Below are positions 49,158 through 58,210 of a stretch of DNA of 64,000 nt, one piece after another (position 1 is the first letter of the stretch; every line of letters starts with the position of its first letter). Source of the DNA: Bacillota bacterium (lineage in GTDB: Bacteria > Bacillota > Clostridia > Acetivibrionales > JAMNXU01); the NCBI GenBank assembly GCA_023623175.1, contig JAMNXU010000029.1, positions 56,797 to 120,796 of the forward strand, written 5' to 3'. The notes under the pieces are model-generated. The model saw nothing but the letters and a program-made list of their open reading frames with translations. It was not told the DNA's origin and ran no database searches. The position numbers were made by a program, and so were the translations under genes.

Positions 49158-51257
49158 ATGGAAATATCAGTGCAAATGGTCCAGATATTTGCAATCATCG
49201 TGTCCTTCCTCTCCCTGGCAGTTGCTGCATGGTTGTATACCTGGGTCAAATCTCAACCATCATCCAACCCTAAAATCGCCGAAATAGGCGAATACATCAG
49301 AAAAGGCGCCAACACGTTCCTGAGACGCGAATACATGATATTGGCGCGCTTTGCCGGCATAGCGGCAGTACTGATACTGATATTCCTCCCGCATCCTATC
49401 TGGAAAGGAGAAATATCACAGAATATACTCATGGCCGTTTCCTATTTGTTTGGTACGGTTTTATCCGCACTTGCAGGTAAAATCGGTCTCGCAATAGCGA
49501 CTATCGCCAATGTCAAAACAGCGGAAGCCGCCAAGAAAGGTATTAAACCCGCATTTATGACCGGTTTCCGCGGTGGTGCCGTCATGGGTATGGCCGTTGT
49601 AGGTACGTGCCTGCTGGGTGTCACCGTTGTATTAATGGTTGTTGGCGATGCCACTTCGGTGCTCGGCTTCAGCTTTGGTGCAAGCTCGCTGGCGTTGTTT
49701 GCCAAGGCCGGCGGAGGAATATATACAAAAACCGCCGACATCAGCGCTGACCTCGTTGGAAAAGTCGAAATGGGCATTGATGAGGACGACCCGAGAAATC
49801 CCGCGGTCATTGCCGATAACGTAGGTGACAACGTAGGCGACTGCGCAGGTATGGGCGCCGACCTGTTTGACTCCAATGTTGCCTCCATTTCCGCCGCCCT
49901 GGTTATGGCGACATCTTTTGGAGGAGCAGCAGGCGAAAAAGCCGTAATTATGGTATTTGCCTACGCAGCCATCGGTCTCCTGTCTTCCATTATCGGCGTA
50001 GCAACGGCGCGCATCGGCAAGCACGGAAATCCCACGAGGGCCCTGAACAGCTCCACTTATGTAACCACGGCCATTTTTGCAGTTCTTACCGCCCTGGCTA
50101 CATATCTTTTCGATTTTCGGTGGGAGATATGGGGAGCTACGGCAGTCGGTCTTCTTGTTGGTACAGTAATAGGAATCACCACCGATTACTTCACCAATGA
50201 CTTGAAACCCCCGGTACGTGCGGTGGCAAAAGCGTCCCAGTCGGGTCCGGCTTTCACCATTCTCTCCGGTTTCTCCTATGCATTGTTGAGTTCCCTTCCT
50301 GCATTGATCGGTATTGCATTGTCCGCATTGCTGGCATACAAGATATGCGCTCCGCTGGGTGACGGCTACGGAATGTTTGGAATCTCCATGTCAGCTCTCG
50401 GAATGCTTTCAATTGTCGGCATGATAATATCCAATGACGCTTACGGTCCCATAGTGGACAATTCCCGCGGTCTTGCAGAAATGGGCGGCCTTGGACATGA
50501 TGTAATCGCTGTCACTGACGAACTGGATTCCGCCGGTAATACGGTCAAGGCAGTAACAAAGGGGTTCTCCATCAGCGCTGCAGGTCTTACCGTTATTTCG
50601 CTGCTCGGCGCGTTCATGAGCGAAGTCAACACCGCTGCTTCCGAACTGGGTATCGTTGAAGCAGGCAAGAAACTTATTGAAAACTTTGACATCATGAATC
50701 CGACCGTATTTTTCGGACTCATTATCGGTATTGCCATTCCCGCCATCTTCTCGGCCATGCTGATGCTCGGCGTCGACAAAAACGCCCAGAGAATGGTAGG
50801 CGAAATACACCGCCAGTTTGACACCATCCCGGGTCTCAAGGAAGGCAAGGCAGACGCAAAGCCCGACTATGACAAATGTATTGACATAGCCACAGTGGGC
50901 GCTTTGAAAGAGCTTATTCCCGCGGGTATCGTGGCAATCCTTGCAACCGTGGTTGTAGGATTCATAGGCGGTGCGGAAGCCATCGGCGGTTACCTGACCG
51001 GAAATATCGCCTCGGGCCTGCTGCTCGCGCTGCTGATGTCCAATGCCGGAGGACTCTGGGACAACTCCAAGAAATATATTGAGGCAGGAAACCATGGAGG
51101 AAAAGGCTCCGTTGCCCATAAAGCAGCGGTTATCGGAGACACCGTCGGCGATCCTTTCAAGGATACCGCAGGACCTTCAATCAATACCCAGATCACCGTT
51201 GTGTCTCTTGTGGCCTCACTGCTTTCAGTACTGTTCATCCAGTTCTCAATATTCTAA
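49158..51257 (+). CDS. hppA: Membrane-bound proton-translocating pyrophosphatase
   Basis: A 699-residue membrane pyrophosphatase with about 16 helices. It couples PPi hydrolysis to ion pumping across the membrane. The PPi-site signature is visible in DISADLVGKVEMGIDEDDPRNPAVIADNVGDNVGDCAGMGADLFDS. The determinant segment SAGNTVKAVTKGFS has Lys and, three residues on, Thr, at the positions that distinguish K+-independent enzymes (Lys/Thr) from K+-dependent ones (Ala/Ala). K+-independent enzymes of this family pump H+, so a proton pump is inferred. GGAGG seven bases upstream of the ATG. Single gene with its own promoter and terminator. It recovers energy from biosynthetic PPi in fermentative cells. 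Confidence 0.96.
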   Translation: MEISVQMVQIFAIIVSFLSLAVAAWLYTWVKSQPSSNPKIAEIGEYIRKGANTFLRREYMILARFAGIAAVLILIFLPHPIWKGEISQNILMAVSYLFGTVLSALAGKIGLAIATIANVKTAEAAKKGIKPAFMTGFRGGAVMGMAVVGTCLLGVTVVLMVVGDATSVLGFSFGASSLALFAKAGGGIYTKTADISADLVGKVEMGIDEDDPRNPAVIADNVGDNVGDCAGMGADLFDSNVASISAALVMATSFGGAAGEKAVIMVFAYAAIGLLSSIIGVATARIGKHGNPTRALNSSTYVTTAIFAVLTALATYLFDFRWEIWGATAVGLLVGTVIGITTDYFTNDLKPPVRAVAKASQSGPAFTILSGFSYALLSSLPALIGIALSALLAYKICAPLGDGYGMFGISMSALGMLSIVGMIISNDAYGPIVDNSRGLAEMGGLGHDVIAVTDELDSAGNTVKAVTKGFSISAAGLTVISLLGAFMSEVNTAASELGIVEAGKKLIENFDIMNPTVFFGLIIGIAIPAIFSAMLMLGVDKNAQRMVGEIHRQFDTIPGLKEGKADAKPDYDKCIDIATVGALKELIPAGIVAILATVVVGFIGGAEAIGGYLTGNIASGLLLALLMSNAGGLWDNSKKYIEAGNHGGKGSVAHKAAVIGDTVGDPFKDTAGPSINTQITVVSLVASLLSVLFIQFSIF

Positions 51258-51325
51258 TAAGAACTGCTTCCTGGCAGGGACTATGTAAGAAACATTATAA
51301 GCAGTTTGGCAGATCAGGTAAAAAA

Positions 51326-51372
51326 GGAGGCTGTCTTCCCGGTGTTACGGCACCGTGAGACAGCCTTTATGA
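51326..51372 (+). terminator. Terminator of hppA
   Basis: GGCTGTCT / AGACAGCC stem with a nested GGTG/CACC, flanked by A-rich and T-rich sequence; about 70 bases after the hppA stop. Confidence 0.8.
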
Positions 51373-51568
51373 TTCCTTGCTTTTATGGTTTCCTTGTCCG
51401 TATGACTCCCTTACTGCGCGTCAATTCCTCCGCCCGCAAATAAAATGGCATTGCATATTTTTTTAAATTTATATTAAAATAATCCCTGGATGTTGAAAAA
51501 ATTAACCCGCAAAATCCGGGGGACGCGAACGTTCCGCGGGAAAATACGATCATGAAGGGAGAATACGC

Positions 51569-51703
51569 ATGAAGGGAAAAAAGAAGGAGAAAAATACCAT
51601 AAAGGAGACAACTGATTCGGGATTCTACAACGACCAGGCAAACACTGAAAAGGAACCGGAAAAGTCCAAGGCAGTGAGAAGAATAAGGAACAGCTGCCGG
51701 TAG
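51569..51703 (+). CDS. Possible 44-residue basic peptide gene
   Basis: A short open frame encoding a very charged peptide that starts MKGKKKEKNTIKETTDSGFY and ends RRIRNSCR. GGGAG lies eight bases upstream of the ATG. It lies alone between the hppA terminator and the NspC terminator. No family recognised; it may be a small acid/base-rich spore or stress peptide, or a chance frame. The rest of 51373-51805 holds no gene. Confidence 0.35.
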   Translation: MKGKKKEKNTIKETTDSGFYNDQANTEKEPEKSKAVRRIRNSCR

Positions 51704-51744
51704 AAAATGCAGATATAAAAAAGATACAGTGGAAAAAAGCAGAT

Positions 51745-51773
51745 AAAAAAGGGGCAAGTCAATGCCCCTTTAA
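51745..51773. terminator. Terminator downstream of nspC
   Basis: AAAAGGGGCA / TGCCCCTTT stem with a six-base loop, with A and T runs on both sides. It serves the minus-strand polyamine operon and could also end the small plus-strand frame. Confidence 0.75.
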
Positions 51774-51805
51774 ATGTCATGATCGCTATAGTCATGATAT
51801 AATCA

Positions 51806-52942
51806 CTACAGTCTTCTAACATAATCGTCGTATTCAAAGCTCTTGATAACCCTCGTGCCGTCGGTTTCGTTGTGCAGCGCGATGGAAGGAAGATTGACCC
51901 CGTTGAACATGTTGTTCTTGACCATGGTATAATGGGCCATGTCACAGAACACGAGCCTGTCCCCGGGTTTCAGGGGCTGAGCGAAAGAATAGTCGCCGAT
52001 AACGTCGCCCGCAAGGCACGTAAGGCCACCCAGCCTGTACGTGTAGGGTAACTCGTTGGGCTTCCCTGCCCCTATGATATTCGGCCTGTAGGGCATTTCA
52101 AGCACATCGGGCATATGGCATGCAGCAGAGGTATCCAATATGGCGATATCCATGCCGTTGTTCATCACATCAAGCACCGACGCCACAAGATATCCCGCGT
52201 TCAGCGCAACCGCCTCGCCGGGTTCGAGATATACGTCTATCCCGTACTTCTCCCTGAAGTACATTATCGAGGACACGAGAGTTTCAATATCATAGTCCGG
52301 TCTTGTGATATGATGTCCTCCACCCATGTTGAGCCATTTCATTCTCTTAATATATTCACCGAACTTCCTGTCGACGACCTCGATTGTCCTCGCCAGCGTA
52401 TCGGAATTTTGCTCGCACATCGTGTGGAAATGAAGCCCGTCTATGCCTTCGAGCTCACCGGGTTCAAAATTTGCCAGTGTCGTGCCGAGCCTCGAGTACT
52501 TGTAACACGGGTTGTAAATAGGCGTTTCAATTTCCGAGTACTCGGGATTGATGCGGATGCCGCATTCAATTTTCTTCTTCCTGAAGCCCTTTACCCTGTC
52601 CCTGTATTTCTTCCACTGGCTGAAGGAGTTGAACACTATATGGTCGCAATACTCCATCAGTTCATCGAATTCCGCTTCAATATACGCGGGGGAATAGGCA
52701 TGAACCTCCTTCCCCATTTTCTCATAACCCAGGCGGGCTTCAAAAAGCGAACTTGCGGTCACACCCTTAAGATATTTCCCCACGAGGGGAAACACCGAGT
52801 ACATCGAAAAGCCTTTTAACGCGAGCAAAATGCGGCATCCGGTGCGCTGCTGCACCGTATCCAGTATTTTCAGGTTTTTTTCAAGCAACCCCTCGTCGAC
52901 CACGTAGCACGGGGTTGGAAGTTTATCAAAATCAATACCCAT
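51806..52942 (-). CDS. nspC: Carboxynorspermidine decarboxylase
   Basis: A 378-residue PLP-dependent alanine-racemase-fold (fold III) decarboxylase that converts carboxynorspermidine or carboxyspermidine to norspermidine or spermidine. It opens with LPTPCYVVDEGLLEKNL and has the PLP lysine K43 in LLALKGFSMYSVFP. Further family text is GLHFHTMCEQ, LNMGGGHHITR, LEPGEAVAL, the substrate-site DTSAACHMPDVLEMPYRP and LGGLTCLAGDVIGDY. No recognised signal. It follows the gene for the dehydrogenase that makes its substrate (137 bp upstream, same strand), which confirms the pathway. Confidence 0.95.
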   Translation of the reverse strand: MGIDFDKLPTPCYVVDEGLLEKNLKILDTVQQRTGCRILLALKGFSMYSVFPLVGKYLKGVTASSLFEARLGYEKMGKEVHAYSPAYIEAEFDELMEYCDHIVFNSFSQWKKYRDRVKGFRKKKIECGIRINPEYSEIETPIYNPCYKYSRLGTTLANFEPGELEGIDGLHFHTMCEQNSDTLARTIEVVDRKFGEYIKRMKWLNMGGGHHITRPDYDIETLVSSIMYFREKYGIDVYLEPGEAVALNAGYLVASVLDVMNNGMDIAILDTSAACHMPDVLEMPYRPNIIGAGKPNELPYTYRLGGLTCLAGDVIGDYSFAQPLKPGDRLVFCDMAHYTMVKNNMFNGVNLPSIALHNETDGTRVIKSFEYDDYVRRL

Positions 52943-53079
52943 TACTTACCTCATATAATTCATTTTGTTTCGTTTATCAGTCATTCTGTCCTGTTATCAG
53001 TCTGTCAGCTGATTGCCCGTCACTTGTCGGAGCCTGCGGGCTTATTGCCCGCCACCGGCCTGCGCGCCTGTCCGCGTAT

Positions 53080-54279
53080 TCAATCAACCAATACCGGCGA
53101 AAAATCCTCATGCCACGGCAGACCGTATTTATTCAGGGCGTCCATGAACGGATCAGGATCGAATTCTTCCACGTTATATACTCCGGGTTTCTTCCAGAGT
53201 CCCTTTATCAGCATCATCGCGCCGATCATCGCGGGTACTCCCGTTGTATAGGAAACTGCCTGGGAACCTACTTCCCTGTAAGCTTCCTGGTGATCGCAGA
53301 CATTATATACATAATAGGTCCTGGGTTTTCCGTCCTTGACACCCTGGAATATGCACCCTATGTTGGTCTTGCCCTTTGTCCTCGGACCAAGGGATGCCGG
53401 ATCCGGCAGAAGGGCTTTCAGGAACTGCAGCGGAATTATTTTTTTGCCTTCAAACTCCACAGGCTCGATGGATGTCATTCCTACATTCTGCAGCACCCTG
53501 AGATGCGTGAGATAACTGTCGGAAAACGTCATCCAGAAGCGGATGCGCTTGACGCCTTTAATATTCACAGCCAGCGATTCCAGTTCCTCGTGGTACAGAA
53601 GGTACATGTTCCTGGGCCCAATCTGCGGAAAATCGTAAACCCTTTTGATTTCCAGCGGTTCCGTTTCAATCCACTGGCCGTTCTCGTAATACCTTCCCTT
53701 TGCCGTAACTTCCCTGATATTTATTTCGGGATTGAAATTGGTTGCAAAAGGATACCCATGGTCGCCTGCATTGCAGTCAAGAATGTCAATATAGTGTATT
53801 TCATCGAAATAGTGCTTCTGGGCATAGGCACTGAACACGCCCGTAACGCCGGGGTCAAATCCGCAGCCCAGTATGGCCGTGATACCCTTTTGCTCATACC
53901 TTTCCCTGTATGCCCACTGCCATTTATATTCAAACTTCGGCACATCGGGGGGCTCATAGTTGGCCGTATCAAGATAATGCACCCCGGTTTCAAGGCATGC
54001 GTCCATTATCGTCAGGTCCTGGTAAGGCAGTGCAACGTTTATAACAATATCGGGCTTGAAACTGTTTATGAGTTCAACTACCTCGCGGGTATTGTCAGCA
54101 TCTACCCTGGCCGTATGCACCTTCGTTTTTGTGTTGCCTATCCTGTTTTTAATGTCTTCGCATTTCGACAGCGTCCTGCTGGCTATGCATATTTCCTCGA
54201 ATACCTCGGGAACCTGGCAGCACTTGTGCGCCACTACGTTGCCGACACCGCCTGCTCCTATTATCAAAGCCTTCCCCAT
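53080..54279 (-). CDS. Carboxynorspermidine synthase (saccharopine dehydrogenase family)
   Basis: A 399-residue NADPH-dependent reductase of the saccharopine dehydrogenase superfamily. It condenses aspartate semialdehyde with diaminopropane or putrescine to give carboxynorspermidine/carboxyspermidine. The Rossmann motif is ALIIGAGGVGNVVAHKC, followed by IASRTLSKCEDIKNRIG. Family-specific stretches are DIVINVALPYQDLTIMDACLETGVHYLDTANYE and GCGFDPGVTGVFSAYAQKHYFDEIHYIDILDCNAGDHGYPFATNFNPEINIRE. The start is ATG at 54279 with GGAGGG; longer versions lack a ribosome binding site. With nspC it forms the carboxyspermidine route, an alternative to S-adenosylmethionine-dependent spermidine synthesis common in gut and anaerobic bacteria. 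Confidence 0.93.
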   Translation of the reverse strand: MGKALIIGAGGVGNVVAHKCCQVPEVFEEICIASRTLSKCEDIKNRIGNTKTKVHTARVDADNTREVVELINSFKPDIVINVALPYQDLTIMDACLETGVHYLDTANYEPPDVPKFEYKWQWAYRERYEQKGITAILGCGFDPGVTGVFSAYAQKHYFDEIHYIDILDCNAGDHGYPFATNFNPEINIREVTAKGRYYENGQWIETEPLEIKRVYDFPQIGPRNMYLLYHEELESLAVNIKGVKRIRFWMTFSDSYLTHLRVLQNVGMTSIEPVEFEGKKIIPLQFLKALLPDPASLGPRTKGKTNIGCIFQGVKDGKPRTYYVYNVCDHQEAYREVGSQAVSYTTGVPAMIGAMMLIKGLWKKPGVYNVEEFDPDPFMDALNKYGLPWHEDFSPVLVD

Positions 54280-54389
54280 ACCATTCCCTCCAAATCCGTT
54301 AAATTCCTGTTTCAAGGCAGATTATTCCTAATATTCCTGATTGCAAATCAGATTATACAGAAATGCCGACAATTAATCAACAAAATCCT

Positions 54390-55427
54390 TTATACGCGAA
54401 AAGCAGTGACTTCTGTCGCGACAAATTTCATCATTTCCTCGAACAGCACGAGGTGCAGGTTAAGTATCTGGTCCGTCGTATACCTCAAACCTTTGCCGGC
54501 CAGGCCGGTATTGGATTCAAAGAGCACGCTGATTCCCCCGCACACATGGTGAATCGCCGAGCAAAGGTTGAAAGACGGCGGCGGATACTCTTCGCCGTCA
54601 ACGGGTATGACCGGTTGAACCTCATGGGGGATGCCTCTTGCGGCGAGGCTGTCATAGAGCCTTTTCTCAAACTCGTAAGCCTGCTTCTTTATGTACAGCG
54701 GCACATAACTCGTCTGCTTGATGTGGCTGTGATAGTTGCCGCCGCCGTGAAGCAGCACGGTGAAATCCGGCGCCTCTTCGTCGGCAAGGTTCAGTATCAG
54801 CTTTGTTTCGTTGGCCATGGGGTTAAAGAAATTGTCATGCATTAAATTTACGCCGTCATCATTGTAATAGCATCCCAACAGCTGCGAATGCTCAAGTACC
54901 GGATGAATCTCCTTGCACCTGGGCCACCGCGCCGGGGTGCCGTCCTTCCAGGTTCCCAGCCCGTAATCGCCCATCAGCTCCGGGTCCACCCCCGCACAGA
55001 TGTCAAAGGGGAATCTTGCCCTGCCGTCCGGGTTCAGGCACGGTATAAGCAATATCCTGAAATTGTCCCGGTTGTCATACAGGAAATCCCACCGCTGTCC
55101 GCGAAAATCGCAGCCGGTTTCCAATATGTTAATGAAATTCAGTATGCCGACAATACCTTCCATTTCACTGCCGTGAATGGCTCCCGCCATGAGCAGCACG
55201 GGTTTGGCCCCCCTCTTGTCGGCATAGGCGATAGGATTTTTTGCGCCGCAGGCCGAGTTGTAATTGGCCATCCTCTTAAAGTCCTGCTTTTCCCCGTATT
55301 CCACAAGCCATATTTTGCGATTTCCCGCTGAATATCCCAATACCCGGCTTTTGCCGATTTTAACACTTTGGACTACTTCTTCGATTTCATCCAACCTGGT
55401 TTTCCAGTACACAGGTCTCTCTGCCAT
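54390..55427 (-). CDS. M14 family zinc carboxypeptidase-like protein
   Basis: A 345-residue carboxypeptidase-A-fold protein. Zinc ligands His85 and Glu88 lie in AGAIHGSEMEG, the third in LLHGGGN (His227); the substrate-carboxylate segment is LIPCLNPDGRARFP and GVNL, and the general-base Glu is probably in SVLFESNTG. No signal peptide, so unlike most M14 enzymes it is cytoplasmic. The ATG at 55427 has GGGGGG seven bases upstream. It lies upstream of the carboxynorspermidine genes on the same strand, 110 bp away, and downstream of a URO-D-like gene. It could act on gamma-glutamyl or amino-acid-polyamine conjugates; that is inference from context. Confidence 0.82.
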   Translation of the reverse strand: MAERPVYWKTRLDEIEEVVQSVKIGKSRVLGYSAGNRKIWLVEYGEKQDFKRMANYNSACGAKNPIAYADKRGAKPVLLMAGAIHGSEMEGIVGILNFINILETGCDFRGQRWDFLYDNRDNFRILLIPCLNPDGRARFPFDICAGVDPELMGDYGLGTWKDGTPARWPRCKEIHPVLEHSQLLGCYYNDDGVNLMHDNFFNPMANETKLILNLADEEAPDFTVLLHGGGNYHSHIKQTSYVPLYIKKQAYEFEKRLYDSLAARGIPHEVQPVIPVDGEEYPPPSFNLCSAIHHVCGGISVLFESNTGLAGKGLRYTTDQILNLHLVLFEEMMKFVATEVTAFRV

Positions 55428-55479
55428 GCTCCGGCCCCCCCGATTCATGATTTATTCGTACCATCGCACTAATCGCGGA

Positions 55480-56454
55480 TCAATAATCCCTCATCCTTTT
55501 CCATACGTCCAGTATGAGCTGGTACCGCTCGGGCTTTATGCCCTTGAACGGCACATTACTGGTGCAGAATATATATCCTCCCCCGGGCTTGCCATAAGTC
55601 AGGCAGTATTCCGCGCTCGCTATGACCTCTTCGTCGGTCCCCGTCTGCAGCAGGGCGCAGTTGACATTGCCGCAGAGGCATACCTTGTCGCCCACGAGCC
55701 TTTTAACCTCGCGTATGTCAACGCCGGCCATGGGGTCAAGGGAATGGAGCGCATGGGGCCTGCATTCCACCAACTGATTGAGTATGGGCATAATATTCCC
55801 GTCGGTGTGCTTTATCGTATAAAGCCCGTCCCTGCGCGCTTCGTCAATAATCATGTACAAATAGGGCTGTATGAATTCCTCAAACATCCGGGGCGAAAGG
55901 AACGGTCCCGAATTATAACAATAGTCGCAGCAAAGCAGCAGGCAGTCGATTCCGGCTTCCTGCAGCGCCTTGTTTCTTCTTATGGCATCCCGTGCCATTT
56001 TCTCCGCTCTCTCCTTGACTCCTTCCGGGTCGTCGGCAATGGCGTAAGCAAACTCGAACATTTTTTCGCCGTCGGGTATGGAATATGTTCCGTCACCGTG
56101 ATGTGCGATCATCATCGTATCCCCGACAAGCTCTCTCAGGTATTTCAGGAATAAGACCAGTTCTTCGGGCAGCTTGCCCGTTTCCCAGAATACTCTCATG
56201 TCTCCAGGACCGTAACCCGGGATTATGGAATATTCTAGGGTGCTGTATACATGGACGAAATATTCGGCCAGTTCGTACAGCTTTGCCTCTTTTTCCTTCT
56301 GCCCAAGCTTCCTGAGATTTTCGGGCTTTAAGTCCTCCGTAATGAATTTCCTGCCGAACATTTCCTCTTCAAGCTGGAATTCCAGTTCAAATGTAGGGAC
56401 CTTGTCCGGCACTTTCAGCGTAAGCGCCGCAACAGCTCTTTCTTTCGGTGTCAA
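55480..56454 (-). CDS. Uroporphyrinogen decarboxylase (URO-D) superfamily protein
   Basis: A 324-residue TIM-barrel protein of the URO-D/MtaA/CmuA class, many of whose members are cobamide-dependent methyltransferases rather than haem enzymes. It begins MTPKERAVAALTLKVPDKVPTFELEF and contains DCLLLCCDYCYNSGPFLSP, IKHTDGNIMPILNQLVE, HALHSLDPMAGVDIREVKRLVGDKVCLCGNVN and YGKPGGGYIFCTSNV. The start chosen is TTG at 56454 with AGGGGGAG eight bases upstream. First gene of the minus-strand group that also holds the M14 and polyamine genes. No haem or corrinoid-protein gene is adjacent, so the reaction is unknown. Confidence 0.82.
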   Translation of the reverse strand: MTPKERAVAALTLKVPDKVPTFELEFQLEEEMFGRKFITEDLKPENLRKLGQKEKEAKLYELAEYFVHVYSTLEYSIIPGYGPGDMRVFWETGKLPEELVLFLKYLRELVGDTMMIAHHGDGTYSIPDGEKMFEFAYAIADDPEGVKERAEKMARDAIRRNKALQEAGIDCLLLCCDYCYNSGPFLSPRMFEEFIQPYLYMIIDEARRDGLYTIKHTDGNIMPILNQLVECRPHALHSLDPMAGVDIREVKRLVGDKVCLCGNVNCALLQTGTDEEVIASAEYCLTYGKPGGGYIFCTSNVPFKGIKPERYQLILDVWKRMRDY

Positions 56455-56677
56455 TTGGATCTCTCCCCCTGCCAAATGTGATTACGATCTTGTCGGTTTC
56501 CGGCAATCCGATTTCGGTATATGAAAATCTTTCAGTAAACAAAGCATATGTTACTTAAGCTTAATTTACTAAATATACCCGGGCATTGCAAGTAAAATTA
56601 CGTTTTTGCATAGATTGGGTCGCGCAGGGAAACATAAATATCGCAGCAAAATTCCGCTATGGGAGCAGGATTTACCG

Positions 56678-58201
56678 ATGAAGACAGGCAAACTGTACAA
56701 AAGGCCCAAGCCCGGGAATAACGGTCAGGATCCTGATTTCAGCCACAAGGAAGTTACTTTTGAAAATATTAAGAAGATTTTGTCCGGCAGCGACGATATC
56801 CAGTACCAGGACGTGTATATAAACGGCCGTCGTGATCTGCAGGTTTACGTGGTCTTTGTGGACGGACTGGTCAATACAAAAATAGTCAATGACGACGTAC
56901 TGAAACCGCTGGCCCAGGAGGGCATCCTGGCGCAGGCTAAGAATTTCAGCGACATTATCGACCTTATTGAGCACGGAACCATATACCATGCGTCACGCAA
57001 AGTCCTGGACAACCTCGGCGACACGATTTCGGAAATTTTGAACGGCTCCGTCGCGCTGGTATTTGACTCGGAGAAAAAAGCCGTCATTTTCGACATTAAA
57101 GGTTTTGAAAAAAGGACCATTGCGGAGCCGACAAACGAAAGCGCCCAGAAAGGCGCCAAGGATTCCTTTATCGAAGTGCTGCGCGTCAATACATCGCTGG
57201 TGCGCAGAAAAATACACTCCCCTTACCTGCGCATAAGGGAGACCATGGTGGGAAAGCAGTCGCGGACGGCCATCGCCGTTATATATATTGAAAACCTCAC
57301 CAATAAAAAAATAGTCGAGGAAGTGCTGAGACGCCTCAACAGCATTGACATTGACGGCGCCACCACGGCAGGGAGTATCGAAGAATATATTATTGACAAC
57401 AGGTATACGGTTTTTCCGCTGGTCCTGAACACCGAAAGAACAGACAAGTTCTGTCACAATATACTGGAAGGAAGAGTGGGACTGCTCATAGACGGTTTGC
57501 CGACGGCTTATATAATACCCGCTACCATATCCATGTTTTACCAGGCACCTGAAGATTACTCGCTCAATTATATTGTCGCTTCCTTCTTAAGGATCCTGCG
57601 TTACACAAATTCGTTTATTACACTGTTGCTGCCGGGATTTTACATATCAGTAACGACATTTCACCAGGAAATGATACCTACGCTGCTGGCTCTCTCCATA
57701 ATCAGGAGCAAGGAGGAAGTGCCGTTTCCCACGTCCACCTCCATAATATTTATGTTATTGGCATTTGAAGTGCTCGTTGAGGCCGGATTTCGCCTGCCGA
57801 GGACAATCGGACAAACTATTTCAATCATTGGTGCCCTTGTTGTGGGACAGGCTGCCGCTCAAGCCAAAATTATCTCGCCGGTGGTTGTGATCATTATATC
57901 AATGACGGGTCTTTCAAGTTTCACCATGCCCAACCAGGATTTCTCCAATGCCCTCCGCATTTTCAGGCTGGTACTGGTGGTGTTTTCCACGCTGGCAGGA
58001 TTATACGGGCTTATTTTGGGATTTTTACTCATTATTCACCACCTGAATTCCCTCGAAACATTTGGAGTCCCGTACCTTTCCCCCTTTGTGGCAAACGAGG
58101 GCAGGGACATCGCAACAGACACCATAATCCGTATGCCGTTGCCTTTTATGAAAAAACGCCCGTCCAACCTGAAAACAACAAACAAAAAACGCCAGGGTTA
58201 G
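56678..58201 (+). CDS. GerA-type germinant receptor subunit A
   Basis: A 507-residue inner-membrane subunit of a spore germinant receptor. A cytoplasmic domain (SGSDDIQYQDVYINGRRDLQVYVVFVDGLVNTKIVNDDVLKPL...) is followed by about four to five membrane helices (ITLLLPGFYISVTTFHQEMIPTLLALSI, SIIFMLLAFEVLVEAGFRLPRTIGQTISIIGALVVGQAA, PVVVIIISMTGLSSFTMPNQDFSNALRIFRLVLVVFSTLAGLYGLILGFLLIIHHL). The start is ATG at 56678 with GCAGGA upstream; an earlier ATG lacks one. First gene of an A-C-D-B operon. It senses nutrients together with the B and C subunits; the germinant is unknown. Confidence 0.95.
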   Translation: MKTGKLYKRPKPGNNGQDPDFSHKEVTFENIKKILSGSDDIQYQDVYINGRRDLQVYVVFVDGLVNTKIVNDDVLKPLAQEGILAQAKNFSDIIDLIEHGTIYHASRKVLDNLGDTISEILNGSVALVFDSEKKAVIFDIKGFEKRTIAEPTNESAQKGAKDSFIEVLRVNTSLVRRKIHSPYLRIRETMVGKQSRTAIAVIYIENLTNKKIVEEVLRRLNSIDIDGATTAGSIEEYIIDNRYTVFPLVLNTERTDKFCHNILEGRVGLLIDGLPTAYIIPATISMFYQAPEDYSLNYIVASFLRILRYTNSFITLLLPGFYISVTTFHQEMIPTLLALSIIRSKEEVPFPTSTSIIFMLLAFEVLVEAGFRLPRTIGQTISIIGALVVGQAAAQAKIISPVVVIIISMTGLSSFTMPNQDFSNALRIFRLVLVVFSTLAGLYGLILGFLLIIHHLNSLETFGVPYLSPFVANEGRDIATDTIIRMPLPFMKKRPSNLKTTNKKRQG

Positions 58202-58210
58202 GTGGGAACC

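Noticed and set aside
52915..54552. 545-codon plus-strand open frame opposite the polyamine genes
   Set aside because: It is an antisense shadow of two well-recognised enzymes and resembles no protein family.
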